Origin: Mycobacterium colombiense
GTDB lineage: Bacteria; Actinomycetota; Actinomycetes; Mycobacteriales; Mycobacteriaceae
Length of the DNA: 64,000 nt
NCBI RefSeq assembly: GCF_001953985.1
Contig: NZ_MBEI01000051.1
Span: 124,001 to 188,000 of the forward strand
Direction of reading: 5' to 3'
The notes below the pieces were generated by a model. That model was not told the DNA's origin and did no database searches. It saw only the letters and a program-made list of their open reading frames with translations. Below are positions 20,851-28,599 of this stretch, in pieces; position 1 is the stretch's first letter; each line of letters opens with the position of its first letter. The position numbers and the translations under genes were made by a program.

Positions 20851-22018
20851 GATGATGAGTACGGCAGTAGCACTTGAGGTTTGACGCATGCGTCCGGCCG
20901 CCGTCGGCATACGGGATCGTATGGTCGAGGTCGCAGTCGATCGCCGGGCGGTCGCAGCCTGGCCAGCGGCAGGTCAGATCCCGGCACCGCACGAAATCGG
21001 CCAGCGCCTTGGACGGCACATAACCGGACTCGGCAGGCGCATCACCGGGGTGCACCAGCGGCGAAAGTTTGGCCGAGACGGCCAACTCGGCGACAAGTTC
21101 GGGGGCGATGAGTCCGTCGGCGTTCACCTCTGAAGCCGGTGCGGCACCCATCCCGTCGAGCGTTGCCCTCTCGGCGATGACGTGGATTAGCACCGGGCTT
21201 GGCGCCGGCCGCTGGCCTGCCGAGCAGTTGTGGCGCCCGCAGCGACAGCCCAGCCGGTCGGCCCCGCACGCCAGCGCCCCCAAGGCGTCAGCGCGGCGCT
21301 GCTCACGGCTACGCGGATCGTGCTCGCATACCGTGCCCGCCAGCGCATCCAGCCGTTTGTCCAGCGCATGCGCGTCGGGGGTCAGCAGGCTGCCGTGGAT
21401 CTCGGCGATCCCCCCGACGCCGTCGGCGATCCACACCTCGCGATCGGCCACGAACTTCCTGCGTTGCCGCACCGCGTCGGCGTCGGCCTTAGCCACGACC
21501 TTGTCCACCTGCGCGGCCAGCCGCCCCCGGGTCATCGACGGCCAGCGCGCCACGTTGACCGCCAGCTCGGCGTCCACCGCCGCCAGCACGTCGCGATCCG
21601 TGATCAGGTCGGTGCGGAACACGATCGTTTGAAACATCAGGTAGCCGATATCCCCGGCCGCGAACACCGCGCCCACCTTCGGCAGCCGCTCGCGCATCGC
21701 GCGCGCGTACCGCAACCGGCTCCCCGCCAGCCCTTGGCCGATCCGCAGCGCCGCGGCCACCTCGGCGGCCACCGCCTCCTGCGTGTCGACCGCCCACTCC
21801 TCGGTCTCCGAGCACCGCGACAAGCGGTAGGCGAACAACTTCCCGATCGCCACCAGCTGGGCGGCCGCGGCCCGGTTCTCCGCCCGCGCCGACACGCAAA
21901 TCTCGTCGACCAACGCCGTGGACTCCGACGTGGTCGACGGGCGCTGCCGCTCGAAAAGGTCGTCAAACCACGCAATCACCTCCGGCGACGACCCCGCGCA
22001 CGGGCTGAACTCGAACAT
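20489..22018 (-). CDS. 13E12 repeat family protein (DUF222 plus HNH endonuclease domain)
   Basis: About 509 residues from the ATG at 22018 (MFEFSPCAGSS); ATGs at 22030 and 22048 are alternatives. The DUF222 helical domain fills residues ~20-330. The C-terminal HNH domain reads CRDLTCRWPGCDRPAIDCDL, then DHTIPYADGGRTHASN and CYCRTHHLVKTFWGW, with the Cys pairs and His expected for a zinc-supported HNH nuclease fold. 13E12 genes are a dispersed repeat family of mycobacteria, some induced by DNA damage. A perfect SOS box covers the start codon. The protein appears intact; whether it cuts DNA or moves is not known. Confidence 0.9.
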   Translation of the reverse strand: MFEFSPCAGSSPEVIAWFDDLFERQRPSTTSESTALVDEICVSARAENRAAAAQLVAIGKLFAYRLSRCSETEEWAVDTQEAVAAEVAAALRIGQGLAGSRLRYARAMRERLPKVGAVFAAGDIGYLMFQTIVFRTDLITDRDVLAAVDAELAVNVARWPSMTRGRLAAQVDKVVAKADADAVRQRRKFVADREVWIADGVGGIAEIHGSLLTPDAHALDKRLDALAGTVCEHDPRSREQRRADALGALACGADRLGCRCGRHNCSAGQRPAPSPVLIHVIAERATLDGMGAAPASEVNADGLIAPELVAELAVSAKLSPLVHPGDAPAESGYVPSKALADFVRCRDLTCRWPGCDRPAIDCDLDHTIPYADGGRTHASNLKCYCRTHHLVKTFWGWRDQQLPDGTLILTSPAGHTYVTTPGSALLFPSLCQSTGALPAAEADPPQDYCAERTAMMPRRTRTRAQHRAARIATERKHNRQARQPKRREREPAYFGPAPPADDGDDPPPF

Positions 22019-22026
22019 ACGTTCGA
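22011..22026. promoter_or_regulatory. LexA (SOS) box at the 13E12 start
   Basis: TCGAAC-ATAC-GTTCGA, an exact match to the mycobacterial LexA site TCGAAC(N4)GTTCGA, with one further matching pair outside. It overlaps the start codon of the 13E12 gene, so bound LexA should block its transcription until DNA damage. It is 83 bases from the divergent SDR gene and might also affect it. Confidence 0.88.
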
Positions 22027-22096
22027 GCATGCCACGGGCCACCGACAAGTGTGGTCAGAGCGCCTGAATAACGGCCCTAGCTGGGCAGACGACGCC

Positions 22097-22108
22097 TATC
22101 CTTCCCTC
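22097..22108 (+). promoter_or_regulatory. -10 element of a probable leaderless SDR transcript
   Basis: TATCCT (22097-22102) stands six bases before the ATG of the SDR gene at 22109, the spacing expected if transcription begins on the ATG. No ribosome site precedes the ATG, which agrees with a leaderless message. No good -35 is visible. Confidence 0.45.
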
Positions 22109-22954
22109 ATGACGTCGAGCTTGTCGGGCAAGGTCGCATTCATCACCGGCGGTGCTTCGGGCATCGGCGCCGCGCTGGCCACCAAGTTGGTCGAGGGCGG
22201 CGCGGAGGTCTGGCTCGCCGATCGCCAACTGGCCGCGGCGCAGCAGCTGGCGCAACGCCTCAGCAACGGCGGTACGAAGGCCCACGCGATCGAACTCGAC
22301 GTCCGCGACTACCCCGCGTTCGAGGGCGCGGTGGCCGAGGCGGTGCAGACATCCGGGCGCATCGACTACCTGTTCAACAATGCGGGCATCGGCGTCGGCG
22401 GCGAGGTCGACTCCTACACCCTCGACGACTGGAACGACGTCCTGGCCGTGAACCTGCACGGGGTGGTGCACGGCATCCAGGCGGTGTATCCGATCATGAT
22501 CCGGCAGCGCTCGGGCCACATCGTGAACACCGCGTCGATGGCGGGTCTGCTGGCCGGCCCCGGCACCGCCAGCTACACCGCCTCCAAGCACGCCGTCGTC
22601 GCCCTGTCGAAGGCGTTGCGGGTGGAGGCCGAGCGCCACAACGTGAAGGTGTCGGTGCTGTGCCCCGGCGCGATCCGGACCCCGATCCTCACCGGCGGCA
22701 CGTACGGCCGGATGACCAACACCGGCGCCAGCGACGAGGACCTGCTCAAGTTCTGGGAGCCGATGCGGCCGATGGCACCGGACGACTTCGCCGCCCGCGT
22801 ACTTCGTGCCGTGCTGCGGAACAAGGCGATCATCATCGTGCCGGCCTGGTGGAAGGCGCTGTGGTACCTGGACCGCCTCTCGCCGGCCATTTCGACGCGG
22901 GCCGCGCGTCTGACGCTCAAGCGGTTGCGCGAAATGCCTTCTCACGCAAGGTGA
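22109..22954 (+). CDS. Short-chain dehydrogenase/reductase
   Basis: Classical NAD(P)-dependent SDR, 281 residues. Cofactor motif TGGASGIG near residue 13, NNAG, catalytic Ser in NTASMAGLLAGPG and the YTASK pair, then the PGAIRTPI loop. Substrate unknown; the C-terminal ~60 residues (from about 220) resemble those of mycobacterial alcohol/ketone reductases. It stands alone, divergent from the 13E12 gene and convergent with the small helical-protein gene. Confidence 0.88.
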   Translation: MTSSLSGKVAFITGGASGIGAALATKLVEGGAEVWLADRQLAAAQQLAQRLSNGGTKAHAIELDVRDYPAFEGAVAEAVQTSGRIDYLFNNAGIGVGGEVDSYTLDDWNDVLAVNLHGVVHGIQAVYPIMIRQRSGHIVNTASMAGLLAGPGTASYTASKHAVVALSKALRVEAERHNVKVSVLCPGAIRTPILTGGTYGRMTNTGASDEDLLKFWEPMRPMAPDDFAARVLRAVLRNKAIIIVPAWWKALWYLDRLSPAISTRAARLTLKRLREMPSHAR

Positions 22955-22969
22955 TTAACCGCCCACGCG

Positions 22970-23350
22970 TCAGTCAAGGTTATGCCGAGACATCCAGCGA
23001 TCGAGGCGAGCCTGCATGGCGAGCCAGTTCAGCCCGCTTTGTCGCAGCTGCTGCGCCATCCGCCGGTCCTCCTCCGCGAACCTGCGGTGCTCGGCCGCGT
23101 GGGCCCGCAAAAACGCGCATCGACGTCCACCGCGGTCGGCCGCGTCTTCGAAAGCCTGCGCGGTTCGATCCTGACTCTGCGCGGATAACGCCAAACTTGC
23201 GGCCGCGGCCTGCACGCTGTCCGCTGCGAGTCGCCTTGCCACCTCGGCCGCTTGTCGCGCCTGCTCCGCCCGCTGCCCGGCAAGCACCGCTTGCGCCACG
23301 GCATGCGTCTGCTCGCTGGATTCGAGTGAATCGTCTCTCGTCTGCACCAT
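22970..23350 (-). CDS. Small Ala/Arg/Gln-rich helical protein
   Basis: 126 residues, not recognised. The protein is almost wholly helical with heptad-like spacing (VAQAVLAGQRAEQARQAAEV, then EHRRFAEEDRRMAQQLRQSG), so a coiled coil or helical bundle is likely. There is no signal peptide, membrane segment or catalytic motif. The ATG at 23350 lies in a longer overlapping open frame on the same strand that I regard as a shadow. It converges on the SDR gene 15 bases away. The acceptance as a gene rests on composition and codon pattern only. Confidence 0.55.
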   Translation of the reverse strand: MVQTRDDSLESSEQTHAVAQAVLAGQRAEQARQAAEVARRLAADSVQAAAASLALSAQSQDRTAQAFEDAADRGGRRCAFLRAHAAEHRRFAEEDRRMAQQLRQSGLNWLAMQARLDRWMSRHNLD

Positions 23351-23648
23351 CAGCGTGCCCCCGTCCTCGCCGCAGGATTGCCGCGCCGGCGCGCCTCAAA
23401 CCCGCTCGCCACCACCGCTCCTGAAAGCACGCTGAGAACCGCCTGCGGCGCCGTTTGCGCAGCAGGACGCCGGGTACACAGCGGTTGCGCTTCGGTCGCG
23501 ACGCGTTGTCGGGGCCTTCTCGGTTGAAAGACACAGCTGGGCGCTTCCAGTTTTCTGGGCGGGCTTCGGCGACCGTCACTGCACGGACAGTGTCGGGGGC
23601 CGAAGCCGGCCAGACCGTGTTCCTTCCAACGCGAAGGCGAGGTGGCTT
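23351..23648. other. Intergenic region, divergent control region
   Basis: 298 bases between the helical-protein gene (minus) and the 42-codon frame (plus). It should hold promoters for both directions. I see no convincing -35/-10 pair, operator palindrome, terminator or RNA gene. Overlapping open frames here look like high-G+C shadows. Confidence 0.5.
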
Positions 23649-23777
23649 ATGGGCACGACGTCGGCGGATTCGCTCGACGACCCTGGCATCGGCGGCGCAC
23701 TCATTCGGTCATCCGGTGTCTTCGGCGCGCCCACCGCGACCAACCAGTTCATCAACCACGCCACACCCGGCCGGTAA
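23649..23777 (+). CDS. Possible 42-residue protein leading the oxidoreductase operon
   Basis: ATG at 23649 to TAA at 23777, with GAGG about six bases upstream. The product starts MGTTSADSLDDPGIGGALIR and ends FINHATPGR; no membrane helix or known motif is visible. It ends 40 bases before the four-helix membrane protein gene, so it may be the first gene of that operon or a leader peptide. It lacks the C-terminal pattern of a mycofactocin precursor. Too short to judge by codon use; treat as tentative. Confidence 0.35.
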   Translation: MGTTSADSLDDPGIGGALIRSSGVFGAPTATNQFINHATPGR

Positions 23778-23817
23778 TCGCCGGCCGGGCACGAGCGCGA
23801 GCGAGAAAGGGATGCAC

Positions 23818-24324
23818 ATGTTGTTGCTGGGCAACGGCGGACGGTTGAAAGACCGCACCGCCGGCCGCGACGGACTCGGCGAGGTTCAACATCTGGCCGG
23901 CCGAGCGCTGTACGACGTCGCGCACGGCCGATTCGAACGCTCGCTGTCCGGGCTGACCGCCGTGGCGGCTCTGGTCACGACCGCCGAAATCTACTTCGAG
24001 CACTACAAAGCCAGCTTCGGCAACAAATGGATGTGGAGCCCGATCGTGGTGACCCCGCCGGTGGTCGTCGCCGGAATCGGCGGGGTGTTCTCGAAGCGCT
24101 GGGCCAAACTGTGGCTGCCCATCACCGCGGGCATCTATACGGCCAACGGACTGATGGGCGAATACCTGCACGCCCGCGGCGTCGCGCGCAAGCCGGGTGG
24201 CTGGAAGAACGCGTCGTACAACGTGCCGATGGGTCCGCCGATCGCGGCGCCGGGATTGATGTGCATGGTCGGCGGGATGGGGTTGCTGGCGTCGATCCTG
24301 CGCCGCGAACGGTTCCGCGGTTAG
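23818..24324 (+). CDS. Four-helix membrane protein of the oxidoreductase operon
   Basis: 168 residues, not recognised as a named family. Four hydrophobic segments are visible: LSGLTAVAALVTTAEIYF, MWSPIVVTPPVVVAGIGGVF, LWLPITAGIYTANGLMGEYL and IAAPGLMCMVGGMGLLASIL. The start ATG at 23818 was chosen over 23812 because GAGAAAGGG is then at proper spacing. It is 9 bases before the subunit-3-like gene. By position it could anchor the soluble GMC dehydrogenase complex to the membrane or pass electrons on, although it has no haem-binding CxxCH. The role is inferred from context only. Confidence 0.72.
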   Translation: MLLLGNGGRLKDRTAGRDGLGEVQHLAGRALYDVAHGRFERSLSGLTAVAALVTTAEIYFEHYKASFGNKWMWSPIVVTPPVVVAGIGGVFSKRWAKLWLPITAGIYTANGLMGEYLHARGVARKPGGWKNASYNVPMGPPIAAPGLMCMVGGMGLLASILRRERFRG

Positions 24325-24333
24325 GGCGCTGGG

Positions 24334-25089
24334 ATGTCTGAGATGGCCAACACCTCACGCCCCGACCACCTGCCCAACCTGCGCCCCGACGGCAAGCCGC
24401 CACACCCGTCCTGGCTGCCCAGGCAACGCCGCGGCGTCACGCCGCAGATGATCGGTCGCTATCCCGATTACGACGTGCTGGAAACCGCCGACAAGTGGGA
24501 CGAGGCCACCCGGAAGGTGGTGCTGGCGCGGCTCGAACCGCCCGGCCCCTTGCGGTTTTTCACGCCCGACGAGGAGCCGTGCCTGCGCGCGTTCTGCGAC
24601 ACGGTGCTGGCGCAGGACGTCGACCCGCGGGTTCCGGTGGCCGAGTCCGTCGACTCCAAGCTCGCCGACGGCCGCCTCGACGGCTACCAGTACGCCGACA
24701 TGCCCGACGACCGCGACACCTGGCGGCTGGTGCTGCGCGGGCTCGACGAGACGGCCTCGGCCCACTACGGCGCACCGTCATTCGCCGAGGCCGACATCAC
24801 CACCCGCGAGGCGATCATCGACAAGTTCTCGCAGGCGGAACTGCAAGGCGGGGTGTGGGAGAGCCTGAACGTCAAGCGCGCCTGGTCTGTCTGCATGCGA
24901 GCGGCCTTGTCCGGCTTCTACTCCCACCCCTGGGCGTGGAACGAGATCGGGTTCGGCGGCCCGGCCTACCCGCGCGGTTTCATGCGTCTCGGTGGTGCCA
25001 CCGGGCCGGCCGCCGCGCGCGAACCGTACGAGACCCCGGGCGCCACCGACGAGGATCCGGTGCAAGTCGTGAACAACGGGGAGCTGTGA
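24334..25089 (+). CDS. Gluconate 2-dehydrogenase subunit 3-like protein
   Basis: 251 residues. The C-terminal pattern SGFYSHPWAWNEIGFGGPAY followed by PRGF is the signature of the gluconate-2-dehydrogenase subunit 3 family, the small subunit that pairs with a GMC flavoprotein. The middle (RFFTPDEEPCLRAFCDTVLA) is also typical. Many relatives carry a Tat signal; here the N-terminus (MSEMANTSRPDHLPNLRPDG) is hydrophilic, so no export signal is seen. The last codon and TGA run into the ATG of the GMC gene (TGATG), showing coupled synthesis of the two subunits. Confidence 0.85.
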   Translation: MSEMANTSRPDHLPNLRPDGKPPHPSWLPRQRRGVTPQMIGRYPDYDVLETADKWDEATRKVVLARLEPPGPLRFFTPDEEPCLRAFCDTVLAQDVDPRVPVAESVDSKLADGRLDGYQYADMPDDRDTWRLVLRGLDETASAHYGAPSFAEADITTREAIIDKFSQAELQGGVWESLNVKRAWSVCMRAALSGFYSHPWAWNEIGFGGPAYPRGFMRLGGATGPAAAREPYETPGATDEDPVQVVNNGEL

Positions 25090-26786
25090 TGGGCGACTTC
25101 TTGCGGGGCCTGTTCAAGGGAGCGGTCGAACCGAAGGACAACGATTCGCGATTCCTGCTCGACGTGCACTCGCGCGACCTGCCCGGTGAGAAGACCATGC
25201 GCCGCTACGCCGACGACGACGAGGTCGACCTGGTGGTGGTGGGCGCAGGGGCCGGCGGTTCGGTGCTGGCGCAGCGGCTGGCCCGGCAGGGCTGGCGGGT
25301 CGTGATCCTCGAGGCCGGCCCGTTCTGGCACCCCGACGAGGACTGGGTGTCCGATGAGGCCGGCGCGCATGCCCTGTACTGGACGCAGAAACGCATTCTC
25401 GGCGGCAATGACCCAATCGAGCTGGGCAAGAACAACTCCGGGCGCGGGGTGGGCGGGTCCATGGTGCACTACGCCGGGTACACCCCGCGCTTCCACCCCA
25501 GCGACTTCGAGACCTACACCCGGGACGGGGTCGGGGCGGACTGGCCCATCCGCTACGAGGACATCCGCCGCCACTACGAGCAGGTCGAGCTCGAGCTGCC
25601 GGTGGCCGGCCAGAACTGGCCTTGGGGCGATCCGCACCGCTATCCCTTTGCACCGCACCCAATTTCGGGTGCGGCCGCCAAGATATGGCGGGGCGCGCTC
25701 AAGCTCGGCATCGAGATGCGGGTGGGGCCCGTCGGCATCGTCAACGGCACGTTCGGCAACCGGCCGCACTGCATCTACCGCGGCTACTGCCTGCAGGGCT
25801 GCAAGGTCAACGCCAAGGCCAGCCCGTACGTCACGCACCTGCCCGACGCGCTGGCCCACGCCGTGGAGATCCGCGCCAACTGCATGGCCTCGCGCGTCGA
25901 GCTCGACGAGAGCGGCGCGGCCCGCGGCGTCGTCTACTACGACGAGATAGGCAGCAAAGAGCGGCTGCAACGCGCCAAAGTCGTTGCCATTGCCGGGTAT
26001 TCGATCGAGACACCTCGCCTACTGTTGAATTCGGCCAGCGAGCGCTTCCCGAACGGGCTGGGCAACAACGACGATCAGCTCGGGCGCTACGTGATGGTGC
26101 AGGGTGCCACCCAGTCCGCCGGCCGGTGGTCGGAGGAGGTCCGGATGTACAAGGCGCCGCCCCCGGAGGTGACCTCCGAACAGTACTACGAGACCGACCT
26201 CTCGCGTGGGTTCGCCCGCGGCTTCGCCATCCAAACCGTGTCGCCGATGCCGATCGGCTGGGCCGAACACGTGCTGGCCGAAGGGCACTGGGGTCGCGCC
26301 ATGCGGGAGTACATGCGTGACTACAACCACTGGGCGACCGTCGGCGTGCTCAACGAGTTGTTGCCGCTGCCGGACAACCGGGTGACGCTGGCCGACGAGA
26401 AGGATCCGTACGGGATCCCGGTGGCCCGGTTCGACTACACCCTCTGCGACAACGACAAGGCCAACATGGCCTACTCCACCAAGGTGATCGGCGACATCCT
26501 GCACGCCGCCGACGCCCAGGACGTGCTCACCATCGAGCGGTTCGCCCACCTGATCGGCGGCGCCCGGATGGGCACCAGCCCGCAGAATTCCGTCGTCGAC
26601 TCCGATCAACGCGTGTGGGGCGTGCCGAACCTGTTTCTCGCCGACGGCTCGGTGTGCCCCACGCAGGGCTCGGCGAACCCCGCGCTGACCATCATGGCGC
26701 TGGCCTCGCGGCTCGCCGAACGGCTAGCCGGCGGGAAGATCGATACCGCCGCGGGACGGAGGTCGGAGGCGGGAGCCCGTGGCTGA
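25089..26786 (+). CDS. GMC-family FAD-dependent oxidoreductase (sugar/alcohol dehydrogenase type)
   Basis: 565 residues. FAD-binding Rossmann motif VVGAGAGGSVLAQRL (GxGxxG at residues 52-57) is followed by ILEAGPFWHPDEDW and the NNSGRGVGGSMVHYAGYTP segment of GMC enzymes. The catalytic His is probably His487 in HLIGGARMGTSP, with Asn530 in GSANPALTIM. It belongs with the large subunits of gluconate 2-dehydrogenase-like complexes, and the coupled gene before it supplies the small subunit. No signal peptide is visible. The expected reaction is oxidation of a sugar or sugar acid with electrons going to the respiratory chain; the substrate is unknown. Confidence 0.9.
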   Translation: MGDFLRGLFKGAVEPKDNDSRFLLDVHSRDLPGEKTMRRYADDDEVDLVVVGAGAGGSVLAQRLARQGWRVVILEAGPFWHPDEDWVSDEAGAHALYWTQKRILGGNDPIELGKNNSGRGVGGSMVHYAGYTPRFHPSDFETYTRDGVGADWPIRYEDIRRHYEQVELELPVAGQNWPWGDPHRYPFAPHPISGAAAKIWRGALKLGIEMRVGPVGIVNGTFGNRPHCIYRGYCLQGCKVNAKASPYVTHLPDALAHAVEIRANCMASRVELDESGAARGVVYYDEIGSKERLQRAKVVAIAGYSIETPRLLLNSASERFPNGLGNNDDQLGRYVMVQGATQSAGRWSEEVRMYKAPPPEVTSEQYYETDLSRGFARGFAIQTVSPMPIGWAEHVLAEGHWGRAMREYMRDYNHWATVGVLNELLPLPDNRVTLADEKDPYGIPVARFDYTLCDNDKANMAYSTKVIGDILHAADAQDVLTIERFAHLIGGARMGTSPQNSVVDSDQRVWGVPNLFLADGSVCPTQGSANPALTIMALASRLAERLAGGKIDTAAGRRSEAGARG

Positions 26787-28569
26787 CAAGACGATGGACG
26801 TCGACACGATTTTCGCGCCTCGGGTGCTGCGTGAGTACGCACTGCTCGCCGACGGCGAGCGCGGCGCGCTGCTGGGGCCGCAGGGTGACGTGGCCTGGAT
26901 GTGCGCGCCGCACTGGGACTCCGACGCCGTCTTCTCTAATCTCATTGGCGGCGGGGGGGTTTACGCGATCACCCCGATCGACGTCCGGCACGTGTGGGGC
27001 GGCTATTACGAGCCGGGCAGCCTGATCTGGCGCAATCGCTGGACGACCCGCGACAGCACCGTGGAATGCCGTGAGGCGCTGGCCTTTCCGGGCGACCCGG
27101 ACCGGGTGGTGTTGCTGCGGCGCCTCACGGTGTGCCGCGGCACTGCGCGCATCCGGGTGCTGCTGGCACCTGGTGCGGCGTTCGGCCGGCACGGCCTCGG
27201 CCGGCCGACCTCTGAGGGCGGGGTGTGGAGCGGCCGGTCGGGCCGGTTGCGCTGGCGCTGGCTGGCCGGCTGCGACGTGAGCACCATCAAAGCCGCGCAT
27301 GACAAAAGCGAACTGCTCACCTGTGAGATCACCCTCGAGGAGGGCCGGCGACACGATCTGGTGCTGGAGGTGTCCGAACGCGCACTGCCCGACCAGGTCC
27401 CCGACCCCGACCTGGCCTGGGACGCCACCGCGGACGCCTGGCAGCGCAGCGTGCCGCGGCTGGACTGCACCATCGCCCCCCGCGACGGACGCCACTCCTA
27501 CGCGGTGCTGCGCGGGCTGACCAGCAGCGGCGGTGGCATGGTGGCCGCCGCGACAATGAGCCTGCCCGAACGTCTGCACGCCAATCAGAACTACGACTAC
27601 CGCTACGCCTGGATCCGCGACCAGGTGTACGCCGGCATGGCCGCCGCCGCGGTCGGCACGACCGAATTGCTGGACTGCGCGGTCGAATTCGTCGGTGCCC
27701 GGCTGCTCGAAGACGGCCCAAACCTCAAACCGGCCTACACCGTCACCGGTAGCGCGGTGCCCAGCGAAGAAGCGCTCGATCTGCCCGGCTATCCCGGCGG
27801 CACCGACAAGCTCGGCAACTGGGTCAATCAGCAATTCCAGCTCGACGTGTTCGGCGAGGCGCTGCAGCTGCTGGCCAAGGCGGGCGCCGTCGACCGGCTC
27901 GACGGCGAGGGTTGGCGCGCCGCACAGGCGGCCATCGGAGCGATCGAAAAGCGTTGGCGGGAACCGGATGCCGGGGTGTGGGAGGTCGGCAACGAGCACT
28001 GGACGCAGTCGCGGCTGGCCTGTGTCGCTGGGTTGCGCGCCATCGCCAAGCTGGCCGGCGCCGGTCCGGAGGTGGCCGCCAGCGCTTCGCTGGCCGACGC
28101 GATCCTGGCGGACACGGCCTCGAGCAGCCTGCACCCGCACGGCTATTGGCAGCGCAGCCCGCGGCTGACGGGCGTCGACGCGTCGCTGCTGTTGCCACCG
28201 GTGCGCGGCGCCGTGCCCGTCGACGACCCGCGCACCCGGGCCACGCTGGACGCCGTTCGCCGGGAGCTCACCGACGACGGGTTCGTCTACCGTTTCCGGC
28301 ACGACGAGCGCGACCTCGGCGACGCCGAGGGCGCCTTCCTGCTCTGCGGCTTCATGATGGCGCTGGCCGAAGACCAAGTGGGCCATGGTCATTGCGCGAT
28401 GCGCTGGTTCGAACGCAACCGCGCTGCGTGCGGCCCGCCGGGGCTGTTCTGCGAGGAGTACGACGTGCGGCAGCGTCAGCTCCGCGGCAACCTGCCCCAG
28501 GCATTCGCGCACGCGCTGATGCTCGAATGCACGGCCACCCTCACCGACGACGACACCCACCATGACTGA
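26779..28569 (+). CDS. Glycoside hydrolase family 15 protein (trehalase/glucoamylase-like)
   Basis: 596 residues. An N-terminal beta-sandwich domain (ALLADGERGALLGPQGDVAW; IWRNRWTTRDSTVECREALA) precedes the (alpha/alpha)6 barrel (NYDYRYAWIRDQVYAGM). Likely catalytic acids are Glu402 in PDAGVWEVG and Glu559/Glu560 in LFCEEYDVRQRQL, matching the two Glu motifs of GH15 enzymes. Mycobacterial members include trehalases, so release of glucose from trehalose or another alpha-glucan is plausible. No signal peptide, so it acts in the cytoplasm. The GTG start lies eight bases inside the GMC gene. Confidence 0.88.
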   Translation: MADKTMDVDTIFAPRVLREYALLADGERGALLGPQGDVAWMCAPHWDSDAVFSNLIGGGGVYAITPIDVRHVWGGYYEPGSLIWRNRWTTRDSTVECREALAFPGDPDRVVLLRRLTVCRGTARIRVLLAPGAAFGRHGLGRPTSEGGVWSGRSGRLRWRWLAGCDVSTIKAAHDKSELLTCEITLEEGRRHDLVLEVSERALPDQVPDPDLAWDATADAWQRSVPRLDCTIAPRDGRHSYAVLRGLTSSGGGMVAAATMSLPERLHANQNYDYRYAWIRDQVYAGMAAAAVGTTELLDCAVEFVGARLLEDGPNLKPAYTVTGSAVPSEEALDLPGYPGGTDKLGNWVNQQFQLDVFGEALQLLAKAGAVDRLDGEGWRAAQAAIGAIEKRWREPDAGVWEVGNEHWTQSRLACVAGLRAIAKLAGAGPEVAASASLADAILADTASSSLHPHGYWQRSPRLTGVDASLLLPPVRGAVPVDDPRTRATLDAVRRELTDDGFVYRFRHDERDLGDAEGAFLLCGFMMALAEDQVGHGHCAMRWFERNRAACGPPGLFCEEYDVRQRQLRGNLPQAFAHALMLECTATLTDDDTHHD

Positions 28570-28599
28570 CCACCCGACCGAGCGAGAGGCAGTACTGCG

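Noticed and set aside
23649..23777. Mycofactocin precursor peptide
   Set aside because: The C-terminus lacks the Val-Tyr ending and no radical SAM gene is nearby.
23642..23848. 68-residue frame overlapping the start of the membrane protein gene
   Set aside because: It runs into the membrane protein gene in another frame and is Arg/His-rich; the 42-codon frame at 23649 has the better start.
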